Source: Duganella sp. OV510
GTDB lineage: Bacteria > Pseudomonadota > Gammaproteobacteria > Burkholderiales > Burkholderiaceae_D
NCBI RefSeq assembly: GCF_900100205.1
Contig: NZ_FNEQ01000003.1
Coordinates: forward strand, 62,001-126,000
Direction: 5' to 3'
Length of the DNA: 64,000 bases
Below are positions 27,863-36,508 of this stretch, piece after piece; position 1 is the first letter of the stretch, and every line of letters starts with the position of its first letter. Under the pieces are notes generated by a model. The model was not told where the DNA came from. It did not search any database and was given only the letters and a program-made list of their open reading frames with translations. The position numbers and the translations under genes were made by a program.

Positions 27863-27937
27863 ACGCGGGCGGCGGGCGGCGGGCGGCGGGCGGCGGGCGG
27901 CGGGCGGCGGGCGGCGGGCGGCGGGCGGCGGGCGGGC
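27863..27937. repeat. Tandem heptamer repeat GGCGGGC
   Basis: About ten uninterrupted copies of a 7-base unit lie between the cyanophycinase stop (27941) and the M64 start (27807). On the minus strand it is (GCCCGCC)n. It could impede transcription between the two genes, and copy number should vary between strains. Confidence 0.9.
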
Positions 27938-27940
27938 CGA

Positions 27941-29236
27941 TTATTCGGTGCGCAGCGATTGGCCGATGTCGAGCGGGCGGATGTCGAGGCGCATGTTGAG
28001 GATGGAGTAGCTTTGCGGCGCGGCCGAGGCGTAGGCGACGCTGTCGCGCGTCTTGCTCAGCGTGAACTGGAAGCCCAGCTCCGGCAGCGGCGTATTGCGG
28101 CCGCTGGTGGCGATGCCGATCGCTTCGCTGCGGCGGTTGTTCATCAGGCTCTCCATCAGCTGCACCAGCGCGTTGCGGCCCAGGATATCCGGCGAGAATA
28201 CCGGATCGGCCACCAGATCCTTGTGCGGCTTCAGCTGCCGCCCGGCCTTGGCCTGCGACGGCGTGAAGCTGTGCGTGCCCAGATCATACAGATCGCCGTT
28301 ATCCAGGTAGCTGATGACCGCGTTGGAGATATTGAAACCGGCGCTGGCGGCATCGGTGGTAGCGCGCGACAGGTCAACCAGCAGCGCGCCCTTGCTGCCG
28401 ACGATCTCCACCCGGCGCCGGCTATCGACCACCATGGCAGTGTTCTCGTCGATGCCCAGGCCGTACTTGTAACCCTTCTTCAGCATCGCCGGGATCATGC
28501 GCGCGAAGCGGCCGCGCACCAGGAAATGCTGGTCGACAAACACATCGTCGCCGATGAAGCCCAGGCCGGGCGCGATCTCCTCGCCATCGCGGACGCCGCC
28601 GCGCAGCGTAGCAAACACCGTCTTCGGCGCATAAAACATGGTGGCACTCATCACCGCCGCGCCGGCGCTGTTGCCGGCCACCACACCGCCCTTGCGGTAG
28701 ACCTCCCACACCGCCTCCAGCACGGCGCTGCGGCTACCATCCTCGCGCACCAGCGCCTGCGTGATGCGCGCCTGGTCGCCGCCGGAAAAGAACACGCCGC
28801 CGGCGCCGCGCACGGCATCGGCCAGCAACGGGTCCTCGGCGGCCTTGCGGAAATCGCTGTCGGCCAGCTTGACCGCCAGCGGGATCTGGAAAGCGTCGGC
28901 GCCGTAGCGCTTCAGGTAGTCGACGATGGCAGCCGCCACCGGCGCCGGATCGGCTGCCGCCGACGCGAACACCGCGATGCGTGCGCCCTTGCCGCCAGCC
29001 AGCTGCACGATACGCTGCCACACCGCGTCATTGTCCGGCCGCAGCCCGCCGCCGATGATCACCAGCGCGCCTTTCGGGCCGTCGGCGGCCGGCGCCGGCG
29101 CCACTGCTAGCGGCACGGCAGGCTCGGTCTGCGCCGCACGCGCCGCTTTGGCCGGCGACTGCGCGCCGCCGCTGTGGGCCGCGCCCAGCGGCATGGCCAG
29201 CATCAAGGGAAACAGCCAGCGAAACAGCATGCGCAT
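27941..29236 (-). CDS. Exported cyanophycinase (peptidase S51), tandem copy 1
   Basis: 431 aa. The signal peptide is MRMLFRWLFPLMLAMPLGAAHS, followed by a Pro/Ala linker. Cyanophycinase motifs are ALVIIGGGLRPDN, FFSGGDQARITQAL, the nucleophile in GVVAGNSAGAAVMS, and FVDQHFLVRGRFARM with the catalytic His. The C-terminal 150 residues are longer than in cytoplasmic CphB, as in extracellular CphE-type enzymes. It is expected to release beta-Asp-Arg from cyanophycin outside the cytoplasm. ATG at 29236 has GGAG upstream. It lies 55 bases after its paralogue (29292-30611). Confidence 0.88.
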   Translation of the reverse strand: MRMLFRWLFPLMLAMPLGAAHSGGAQSPAKAARAAQTEPAVPLAVAPAPAADGPKGALVIIGGGLRPDNDAVWQRIVQLAGGKGARIAVFASAAADPAPVAAAIVDYLKRYGADAFQIPLAVKLADSDFRKAAEDPLLADAVRGAGGVFFSGGDQARITQALVREDGSRSAVLEAVWEVYRKGGVVAGNSAGAAVMSATMFYAPKTVFATLRGGVRDGEEIAPGLGFIGDDVFVDQHFLVRGRFARMIPAMLKKGYKYGLGIDENTAMVVDSRRRVEIVGSKGALLVDLSRATTDAASAGFNISNAVISYLDNGDLYDLGTHSFTPSQAKAGRQLKPHKDLVADPVFSPDILGRNALVQLMESLMNNRRSEAIGIATSGRNTPLPELGFQFTLSKTRDSVAYASAAPQSYSILNMRLDIRPLDIGQSLRTE

Positions 29237-29291
29237 CGTACGCTCCAAAGAAAAAACGGGACACTGTCCCGTTAATATACCTGAAGCCGCG

Positions 29292-30611
29292 CTAGCGGTA
29301 ACGATATAGCGGCTGCTGCAGCTGGATCGGCCGGATGTCCATGCGCAACTTCAGCACCGAATACGCCTCGACCTCGGTGCCGGCATAGCCGACACTGTTG
29401 ATGGTCTTGGAGAAGCGGAACTCGAAGCCCAGCTCCGGGTTGAAATCGCGCGGATTGCCGAAAGCGATGCCGATCGCGTCCTGCTGGGCGTTGTCGATCA
29501 GGTTGACCATCAAGTCCAGCACCGCGTTGTTGCCAAGAATATCGTTGGTATAGACCGGCTCGCGCGTGTCCGGCTGGTTCGGGTCCAGCTTGTTGTCGGC
29601 CTTGTCCGGCGACGGCGTGAACTCGCGCGACACCAGGTTGAACTTGTCGCCCCGGTCCAGATAGCTGATGGTGGCGTTGGAAATATTAAACCCCTTGATG
29701 CCACGGTCGGTGATCGCCGCCGACAGATCCAGCAGCAGCGCGCCGCTGTAACCGATGATCTCCACATCGCGCCTGGCGTTGACCACCATGGCAGTGTTCT
29801 CATCGATGCCCAGGCCGATCTGATAGCCTTTCTTCAGCATCACCGGAATCATGCGCGCAAAGCGGCCGCGCACCAGCAAGTGCTGGTCGATGAACACATC
29901 CTCGCCGATGAAACCGAGGCCGGCGGAAATCTCGTGGCCGTCGTTGACGCCGGCCTTCAGCATGTCCAGCGTCGACTTGGCGTCGTAGAACATGGTGGTG
30001 CTCATGATCGCCGCGCCGGCGCTGGAGCCGGCCACCACGCCGCCGTCGCGGTAGACGTCCCACACCGCGTCCAGCGCCGCCGTGTGCGTGCCGTCCGGGC
30101 GCACCAGCGCGCGGGTGATGCGCGCCTGGTCGCCGCCGGTGAAATAGATGCCGGTGGCCGAATGGATCATCGCCACCGTCTCCGGGTCCTCGGCCGCCTT
30201 GCGGTAATCGCTGTTCGGCCAGGTCACGCCGAGCGGAATGGCAAACGCCTGCGCGCCATATTGGTTGAGGCGGTTGACGGTAGCCTGGGCGGCTGCCTCC
30301 GGGTTGATCGACGCACCGCCAAACACGCCGATGCGCGCGCCCTTGCCGCCGGCCAGCATGACAATGCGCTGCCAGACTTCGGCGTTTTCCGTGCGCAGTC
30401 CGCCGCCGATGATGACCAGATTGCCGGCTGGCGGCGCCAGCACCGGCTTGGGTGGCGGCACGGCCTTGGCCGGCTTGCTGGTCTTGCCCGGCACCTGGAC
30501 CTTGGGCACCGGCGTGGCTGCGGCAGCTTGCGCGGCGCCTGCCAGCGCCAGCAGCCATAGCATGCACAGCCGCATGCACAGCCCCTGGAGCGTAAAACCA
30601 GTTAAATTCAT
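29292..30611 (-). CDS. Exported cyanophycinase (peptidase S51), tandem copy 2
   Basis: 439 aa. The start MNLTGFTLQGLCMRLCMLWLLALAGAAQA has GGAAGG upstream; an internal Met at residue 13 would also give a signal peptide. Motifs are NLVIIGGGLRTEN, YFTGGDQARITRAL, GVVAGSSAGAAIMS (nucleophile Ser) and FIDQHLLVRGRFARM. It is clearly paralogous along its length to the downstream gene, with the same C-terminal extension ending in MDIRPIQ. The active-site flank differs (GSSAGA versus GNSAGA), so the two may prefer different polymer ends or chain types. It is the first enzyme gene behind the TonB receptor. Confidence 0.88.
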   Translation of the reverse strand: MNLTGFTLQGLCMRLCMLWLLALAGAAQAAAATPVPKVQVPGKTSKPAKAVPPPKPVLAPPAGNLVIIGGGLRTENAEVWQRIVMLAGGKGARIGVFGGASINPEAAAQATVNRLNQYGAQAFAIPLGVTWPNSDYRKAAEDPETVAMIHSATGIYFTGGDQARITRALVRPDGTHTAALDAVWDVYRDGGVVAGSSAGAAIMSTTMFYDAKSTLDMLKAGVNDGHEISAGLGFIGEDVFIDQHLLVRGRFARMIPVMLKKGYQIGLGIDENTAMVVNARRDVEIIGYSGALLLDLSAAITDRGIKGFNISNATISYLDRGDKFNLVSREFTPSPDKADNKLDPNQPDTREPVYTNDILGNNAVLDLMVNLIDNAQQDAIGIAFGNPRDFNPELGFEFRFSKTINSVGYAGTEVEAYSVLKLRMDIRPIQLQQPLYRYR

Positions 30612-30626
30612 GTTGCCCTTCCGATG

Positions 30627-30660
30627 AAAACCGGCGCCGGGCTGTGGCCGGGCGCCGTTT
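30627..30660 (-). terminator. Hairpin between the TonB receptor and the cyanophycinases
   Basis: On the minus strand ACGGCGCCCGG pairs with CCCGGCGCCGGT around a 6-base loop, followed by TTTT. The T-run is short, so partial termination is more likely than complete, which would set receptor and enzyme levels apart within one operon. Confidence 0.5.
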
Positions 30661-30717
30661 ATTGCTGCTTGTTACTGCCGACTGCCAGATGATACCAAGC
30701 TATTGCTTAAAAACGCA

Positions 30718-33456
30718 TTACTTGAAGGCGTAATTTACACTAGCGTAGAAGCGGCGGCCGCGCACATCGGTATAGGTCGGGTCATAGCCCGAAATGAAAT
30801 GATAAGCCTGATTCGAGAATGGCGGCGCCTTGTCGAACAGGTTCTGGATGCCGGCACGCAGCTTCAGCTCCTTGGTGGCTTGCCAGGCGCCGGTCAGGTC
30901 CCACAGCGAATACGAGCTGACGCGGTTGGCCGCCACCACCGAGCCGTCGTCGGTGTTGATCGCCGAGTTCTGGTCCTCATAGCCGCTGGAGAAGGTGTTC
31001 GACAGGCTGGCGGCAAACGGGCCGTTGTCCCAGTCCAGCGTGATGGTGTGGCGCCAGCGCTGCACCACGCCGTCGGTGACGAAGCGGCCCAGGTTGCTGA
31101 CATACGGCGCATCCTTCTCGTTCTGGATCTTGGAATCGGTCACATAGGTGCCGCTCAGGCGGCCGCCGAAACGGCCGGCCCAGGTCTGCACGCCCTTGTA
31201 GTCGATGGTCAGGTCGAGGCCGGCGGCCTTCTGGGCGCCGCGGTTTTCCTTGTACAGGTCGATGTGATCGATGTAATCGTCATCGTCGCGGTGGATCAGG
31301 CTGGCGTACTTGACCGGATTGGCCAGCAGCACATCGTCGCCGATCTCGGCGATCAGGTCGGTGCGCTTGATATTCCAGTAGTCCAGCGACAGCAGCACCT
31401 GCTTGCTCGGCTGCAGCACCATGCCCAGCGAGAACTGGCGGCTCTTCTCCGGCTTCAGGTTGGCGTTCGAATAGCGGTGGGTTTCCCAGTTGTTGGCACA
31501 GTCGGCGTAATTATTGTCGACCGTGGCGCAATAGACCGGGTCCGGCAGCGTGGCGGTGGCGCTGGTTTGGGTCGGGCGGTACAGATCGGTCATCGACGGC
31601 GCGCGGAAGCCGCGCCCGGCCGAGGCGCGGAACAGCATGGTCTTGGCCGGCATATAGCTGAGGCCCACTTTCGGGCTGGCGGCGCCGCCGACCACGTCGT
31701 AATGGTCGTAACGCGCCGACAGCTGCGCCTCCAGCTGCTTGGTCACGGGCAGCAGCAGCTCGCCATAGATAGCCTTGATCTTGCGGCTGTAGCTGGTGGC
31801 CTGGCCGCCGTCCGGCGCGCTATCGTTGTTGATGTTGTCGCTCATCAGCAGCTCGGACGGGTTGTACTCGGTCTTCTCGCGGCGGAACTCGCCGCCGACG
31901 GCCAGCGCGGCGTCGCCGCCGGCCAAGGTGCCAACCGCGTGCGACACCTTGAAGTCGACCGAATCCATGGTGCCGCGCGCGTGGCGCACTTCCTGGTTGA
32001 CCTGGATGCTGTTGATCAGGTCGCGGCCGGCCTGGCTGGACGGGCCGAACGGGTTGATGACGCCGTCGGCGATGCCCTGCATCAACTGGTCGTACAGCAG
32101 ATAGCCGTGGGTGTCGCGGTCCTTGATGACGTTGACGCTGTGGTTGAGGCCGACATCATAATCCCAGCCATTGCGGCTGCCGCTCCAGCCGACCACATAG
32201 CGCTGGCTCTCGCTGATCAGCTCCGAAGTGCGACGGCCGGCTTCGCTGAGGCGGGCGTTGACCTGCACTTCGCCAGGGATGTCGTCGTCGGCGCTGGCCT
32301 CGTCGGACAGCAGGTCATAGCCGGCCAGCGCCGGGATCTTGCGGTAATCGAGGTAGCCGGTGACGCGCGCCGACGAGGCGGCGTACCAGGTCTTGGAGCG
32401 GCTCAGCGCCACCTCGGCGTACAGCTGGTTTTCCGGATTCAGCTGCAGCACGCCGCGCGACAGGATGTTGGCCTTTTCCGATTTCGGATACAGCTCGGTG
32501 TCGCCCATGTAATTATAGGTACAGGCGTCGACGCCGCCGGTGCCGTTCGGCAGGTAGACGTTGGCCGGACCGTTACAGGTCGGCACGCTAGGATTGATGG
32601 TGCGGTTGGTCAGCGGCTTGCCGTTGATGGTGAAGCCCTGCTCGTTCAGGTAGTCGCGCTGGGCGCCGGTCAGGCGGATATTGCCCGGCGAAGTGTAGCC
32701 GGACAGCAGGTGCGGCAGGCGCTCGGCGATGTGCAGGTCGTTGACGAAATCGCGCTGCGACGTGCTCAGCGCACCGGTGCGCTGCACATCGGCAACGATG
32801 AAGACATTGTAGCCATCCTTGGCCAGGTCGCCGGTGCCGGCGCTGATGCTGGCGGTGCGCTTGCCGGCGCCGCCCTCCTCGGTCTTCAGGCCATAGACGT
32901 TCAGCTCCAGGCCCTGGAAATCCTTGCGGGTGATGAAGTTGATGACGCCGCCGATGGCGTCGGTGCCGTACAGCGCCGAGGCGCCGTCCAGCAGCACTTC
33001 GACGCGGGCGATGGCAGCTGCCGGGATGTTGTTCAGGTCGACGCCGGTATCGTCGCCGGGCGAGGCGAAGTTGGCCATGCGGCGGCCGTTCAGCAGCACC
33101 AGGGTCGACGAGGTGCCGATGCCGCGCAGGTTGGCGCTGTTGAAGCCGCGCTGGTCCTTGCCGTCGCTGATGCTGCCGGCGTCGGTCAGGCCGCCGACGT
33201 TGGCCGACAGCCGCTGCAGGATTTCCGCAGCGGTGGTGACGCCCACCTTGTCGATTTCCTCGCGCGTGATGACCTGCACCGGCAGCGCGGTTTCCGACTC
33301 GATGCGCTTGATCGCCGAACCGGTGATTTCCACCCGCGCCAGCGGCGCCGGTGCACTATCCTGGGCTGCCGCCTGGCCGATCAGGCCGGCCGCCGCGCCG
33401 ACGCTCAGCGCCAGCCGGACGGCGCGCATCATGGTGGTGTTGGGTGCTGCTTGCAT
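30718..33456 (-). CDS. TonB-dependent outer-membrane receptor
   Basis: 912 aa from ATG at 33456, preceded by GGGGAGAG. There is a signal peptide with ...GAAAGLIGQAAAQ. The plug starts VEITGSAIKRIESETALPVQVITREEID and contains LRGIGTSSTLVLLNGRRM and DGASALYGTDAIGGVINFITRK. The barrel ends in YASVNYAFK. It transports a ligand across the outer membrane using TonB energy. The gene order (receptor, then two exported cyanophycinases) suggests that the ligand is cyanophycin, its oligomers or beta-Asp-Arg; this is inference. No FecR/sigma pair is present nearby. Confidence 0.93.
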   Translation of the reverse strand: MQAAPNTTMMRAVRLALSVGAAAGLIGQAAAQDSAPAPLARVEITGSAIKRIESETALPVQVITREEIDKVGVTTAAEILQRLSANVGGLTDAGSISDGKDQRGFNSANLRGIGTSSTLVLLNGRRMANFASPGDDTGVDLNNIPAAAIARVEVLLDGASALYGTDAIGGVINFITRKDFQGLELNVYGLKTEEGGAGKRTASISAGTGDLAKDGYNVFIVADVQRTGALSTSQRDFVNDLHIAERLPHLLSGYTSPGNIRLTGAQRDYLNEQGFTINGKPLTNRTINPSVPTCNGPANVYLPNGTGGVDACTYNYMGDTELYPKSEKANILSRGVLQLNPENQLYAEVALSRSKTWYAASSARVTGYLDYRKIPALAGYDLLSDEASADDDIPGEVQVNARLSEAGRRTSELISESQRYVVGWSGSRNGWDYDVGLNHSVNVIKDRDTHGYLLYDQLMQGIADGVINPFGPSSQAGRDLINSIQVNQEVRHARGTMDSVDFKVSHAVGTLAGGDAALAVGGEFRREKTEYNPSELLMSDNINNDSAPDGGQATSYSRKIKAIYGELLLPVTKQLEAQLSARYDHYDVVGGAASPKVGLSYMPAKTMLFRASAGRGFRAPSMTDLYRPTQTSATATLPDPVYCATVDNNYADCANNWETHRYSNANLKPEKSRQFSLGMVLQPSKQVLLSLDYWNIKRTDLIAEIGDDVLLANPVKYASLIHRDDDDYIDHIDLYKENRGAQKAAGLDLTIDYKGVQTWAGRFGGRLSGTYVTDSKIQNEKDAPYVSNLGRFVTDGVVQRWRHTITLDWDNGPFAASLSNTFSSGYEDQNSAINTDDGSVVAANRVSSYSLWDLTGAWQATKELKLRAGIQNLFDKAPPFSNQAYHFISGYDPTYTDVRGRRFYASVNYAFK

Positions 33457-33617
33457 ATTCTCTCCCCGATATTCGATATATAAATAATTCATTTAAACTA
33501 ACTGTACGCACATGCAGCGGAAAACTCAAGAAAGCCGCGCCCGTTTCGCCCTTGGGCGATTTACTTTGTGAAAATACTGCTACATACTCAATCCTTCACC
33601 GAAACTCCGGACCCGCC
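33457..33617. promoter_or_regulatory. Divergent control region of the putative cyanophycin locus
   Basis: 161 bases between the receptor gene (-) and the CphZ-like gene (+), including an AT-rich stretch ATTCGATATATAAATAATTCATTTAAAC near the receptor start and a small hairpin CGCCC-TTG-GGCG (33551-33562). Both promoters must lie here, which allows coordinate control. No regulator gene is adjacent. Confidence 0.45.
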
Positions 33618-34757
33618 ATGCACGCAACCAAATATTCCCTCTCCGGCCCGTACACCAACGCCGCCTACACGCTGACCAGCCTGCATTTCGGCACGCCGGG
33701 CAGCGGCAAGAAGGTCTACATCCAGGGCTCGCTGCACGCCGACGAGGTGCCCGGCATGCTGGTGGCGCAATTTCTGCGCCGCGAGCTGGAAGCGCTGGAA
33801 GCAGCCGGCAAGATCAGCGGCGAGATCATCCTGGTGCCGGCCGCCAATCCGATCGGCCTGGCGCAAGCCATCCACGGCGCAGCCTTCGGCCGCTTCGACC
33901 TGACCACCGGCGTCAATTTCAACCGCGCCTACAAGCACGTGGCCGCCGACCTGAAGCAATCGCTGGCGGGCAAGCTGGGTGCCGACGCGCAGGCCAATGT
34001 GGCGCTGATACGCGAACACGCGCGCGCCTCGATTGCCGACTGGCAGCCGAAGACCGACGCTGAAACGCTGAAAAAAGCCCTGATGACGCTGGCGATCGAT
34101 GCCGACATCGTGCTCGACCTGCATTGCGACAACGAGGCGGTGCTGCACATCTACGCCGGCACGCCGCTGGCCGAAGGCATCGCGCCGCTGTCGGCCATCC
34201 TCGGCTCGCACGCCACGCTGCTGGCCTACGAGGCTGGCGGCGAGCCGTTCGACGAGGCCTGCAGCCGCCTGTGGTGGGACCTGGATGAACATTTCAAGCA
34301 CCAGTTCCCGATCCCGGCCGCCTGCCTGTCGACCACGGTGGAGCTGCGCGGCGAGCAAGAAGTCAGCTACGAGCTGGCGCGCAAGGACGCTGCCGGCCTG
34401 CTGCAGTTCCTGACCTTGCAGGGCGTGCTGAACGCGGATGACGCCGCTGCCCAGGCCGCCGCCGCCGTGCTGCCGGCGCCGCTGTGCGAGGCGACGCCGC
34501 TGGAAGGCGTCGAACCGCTGTATGCGCCGCACGCCGGCATCCTGGTCTACACCCGCGAGCTGGGCGCGCGGGTGGCGGCCGGCGACGCCATCGCCGACCT
34601 GATCGACCCGGTCAGCGGCGACACCACGGTGCTGCGCGCCGCCGTCGACGGCGTGTTCTTCGCCCGCAGCGCGCACCGCCACGTGATACGCGGCATGAAC
34701 GTCGGCAAGGTCGCCGGCGCCAAGGCTTACCGTGACGGCGATCTGCTGAGCGCATGA
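33618..34757 (+). CDS. AstE/AspA-family (M14-like) zinc hydrolase, candidate cyanophycin dipeptidase CphZ/AotO
   Basis: 379 aa, cytoplasmic. Zinc motifs are QGSLHADEVPG (H-x-x-E) and VLDLHCDNEAVLH. NPIGLAQ, GVNFNRAYKHVA and STTVELRGEQEVS complete the succinylglutamate desuccinylase/aspartoacylase pattern, and a barrel-sandwich C-terminus (LVYTRELGARVAAGDAIADL) follows. As I recall, the CphZ/AotO enzymes that split beta-Asp-Arg into Asp and Arg belong to this family. The divergent exported cyanophycinases make that the preferred role; a generic deacylase is the alternative. It overlaps the permease gene (ATGATGA). Confidence 0.8.
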   Translation: MHATKYSLSGPYTNAAYTLTSLHFGTPGSGKKVYIQGSLHADEVPGMLVAQFLRRELEALEAAGKISGEIILVPAANPIGLAQAIHGAAFGRFDLTTGVNFNRAYKHVAADLKQSLAGKLGADAQANVALIREHARASIADWQPKTDAETLKKALMTLAIDADIVLDLHCDNEAVLHIYAGTPLAEGIAPLSAILGSHATLLAYEAGGEPFDEACSRLWWDLDEHFKHQFPIPAACLSTTVELRGEQEVSYELARKDAAGLLQFLTLQGVLNADDAAAQAAAAVLPAPLCEATPLEGVEPLYAPHAGILVYTRELGARVAAGDAIADLIDPVSGDTTVLRAAVDGVFFARSAHRHVIRGMNVGKVAGAKAYRDGDLLSA

Positions 34758-36151
34758 TGACTAAAAAATTCAAACTCCCGCACACCTTTGTCCTGCTGTT
34801 CATCATTCTGGCGCTGATCGCGGCAGCCACCTGGCTGGTCCCCGGCGGCAAATACGAGACGCATCTGGTCAACGGCAAGCAGCTGATCAACCCGGACAGC
34901 TTCCACTACATCGACAGCAATCCGCAGGGGCTGGTGGCGCTGATGAAGGCGCCGATCAAGGGCTTTGTCGAGGCCGGCCAGATCATCGGCTTCGTGCTGA
35001 TCGTCGGCGGCGCCTTTGCCGTGCTGCAAAAGACCGAGGCGATCGATTCGATGATCAAGTCGCTGGCGCGCGCGCACGCCAGCTCCAGGTTCATCCAGCG
35101 CGCGCTGATTCCGGTATTTGTCACCATGTTCTCGATTGGTGGCGCGACGTTTGGCATGAACGAGGAGGCGATACCGTTTATCCTGATTTTCGTGCCGCTG
35201 GCGCTGGCGCTGGGCTATGACACGGTGACCGGCGTCTCGATTCCGTTTCTCGGCTCGCAGGTGGGCTTTTCGGCGGCCTTCCTGAACCCGTTCAACGTCG
35301 GCATCGCCCAGGGCATTGCCGGCGTGCCGGTGTTCTCCGGCTGGGGCTACCGGCTGATCGTCTGGGCCATCGCCACCACGGTGACGGTGCTGTTTTTGAT
35401 GTGGTACGCGGCGCGCGTCAAGCGCGATCCGAGCTTGAGCCCGACCTATGCGCTGGACATCGAGAAGCGCAAGGAGCTGCCGCCCGGCGGCGTGCAGGAT
35501 TTCCATGGCATGACCGGCCGCCACAAGGCGGTGCTGTGGATTTTTGCCGGCGCGCTGGCGGTGATGGTGTTTGGCGTGGTGCACTACGAATGGTATATCG
35601 ACGAAATCGCCGCGCTGTTCCTGACCATGGCGATCGTCATCGGCCTGGTCGGGCGGCTGGATTCGACCCAGATCGTCGAAGGCTTCATGCAGGGCGCGCG
35701 CGACCTGGTCGGCACGGCGCTGGTGATCGCGCTGGCACGCGGCACGCTGGTGCTGGCGCGCGACGCCCACATCATCGACACCATGCTGCATCACCTGATG
35801 CCGCTGGTGCAATCGTCGCACCCGGTGTTCGCAGCGTGGAAGATGTTCGGCATCCAGACGGTGATCAACTTCTTCATCCACTCCGGCAGCGGGCAGGCGG
35901 CGCTGACGATGCCGATCATGGCGCCGCTGGCCGACCTGGTCGGCGTCACGCGGCAGACGGCGATCCTGGCGTTCCAGTTCGGCGAATTCACCACGCCGAT
36001 GATACCGACCTCCGGCATCACCGTCGGCGTACTGGCGCTGGCGCGCATCCCGTGGATCACCTGGGCCAAGTGGATGATCCCGCTGCAACTGATCTACGCC
36101 GTCCTCGCGCTGGCGCTGCTGGTGCCGCCATGCCTGATGAACTGGCAGTAG
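34754..36151 (+). CDS. YfcC/ArcD-type inner-membrane permease
   Basis: 465 aa, about 11-12 membrane segments. The start KFKLPHTFVLLFIILALIAAATWLVPGGKYE is the signature of YfcC-family proteins, related to arginine/ornithine and C4-dicarboxylate carriers. Conserved loops are GGATFGMNEEAIPFILIFVPLALALGYD and FFIHSGSGQAALTMPIMAPL. Being coupled by overlap to the CphZ-like gene, it probably carries the dipeptide or one of its amino acids (Arg or Asp). Substrate is inferred from context only. Confidence 0.85.
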   Translation: MMTKKFKLPHTFVLLFIILALIAAATWLVPGGKYETHLVNGKQLINPDSFHYIDSNPQGLVALMKAPIKGFVEAGQIIGFVLIVGGAFAVLQKTEAIDSMIKSLARAHASSRFIQRALIPVFVTMFSIGGATFGMNEEAIPFILIFVPLALALGYDTVTGVSIPFLGSQVGFSAAFLNPFNVGIAQGIAGVPVFSGWGYRLIVWAIATTVTVLFLMWYAARVKRDPSLSPTYALDIEKRKELPPGGVQDFHGMTGRHKAVLWIFAGALAVMVFGVVHYEWYIDEIAALFLTMAIVIGLVGRLDSTQIVEGFMQGARDLVGTALVIALARGTLVLARDAHIIDTMLHHLMPLVQSSHPVFAAWKMFGIQTVINFFIHSGSGQAALTMPIMAPLADLVGVTRQTAILAFQFGEFTTPMIPTSGITVGVLALARIPWITWAKWMIPLQLIYAVLALALLVPPCLMNWQ

Positions 36152-36268
36152 CCATGTGGGCGAAATAAGTGGTGGCCTCTGATCCACCTCAAAACGCACG
36201 AAGCATCCAGTGCTAACTTAGCCCCGCTGGTGTCTTTATCAAAACCGCCGTTCCGGGGAGGAAAATCG

Positions 36269-36508
36269 ATGTCTAACTTTGTTCAGAAATGCCTGTCACG
36301 CCAAGCTTCGCTGGAGGACATTGACGACTACATCGACCAGTGGCATGACGCCCCCGGCAATCAAGCGCTACACGAATTTCTCGGCATGACGCGCGACGAA
36401 TACGCCAGCTGGATCGCCGACGCATCGACACTGCCAGCGATTATCAGTTCGCATAAATATTCGGAAAATAACGCTCCATCAGCGTCGCCGGGCGGGCCGG
36501 CGGCGTGA
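36269..36508 (+). CDS. 79-aa protein of unknown function
   Basis: ATG at 36269 is preceded by GGGGAGGA, a strong ribosome site. The sequence MSNFVQKCLSRQASLEDIDDYIDQ is followed by LHEFLGMTRDEYASWIADASTLPAIISSHK. The EFLGMT-x-x-EY-x-x-W...LP-x-I pattern occurs in many small stand-alone bacterial proteins that I cannot name. The last 22 codons overlap the 3' end of the convergent acetyltransferase gene, and the end of the conserved block coincides with the start of that overlap. Confidence 0.6.
   Translation: MSNFVQKCLSRQASLEDIDDYIDQWHDAPGNQALHEFLGMTRDEYASWIADASTLPAIISSHKYSENNAPSASPGGPAA

Noticed and set aside
30703..33483. 926-residue open frame antisense to the TonB receptor
   Set aside because: Low-complexity shadow without start signals or motifs; the receptor on the other strand has plug, barrel and signal peptide.
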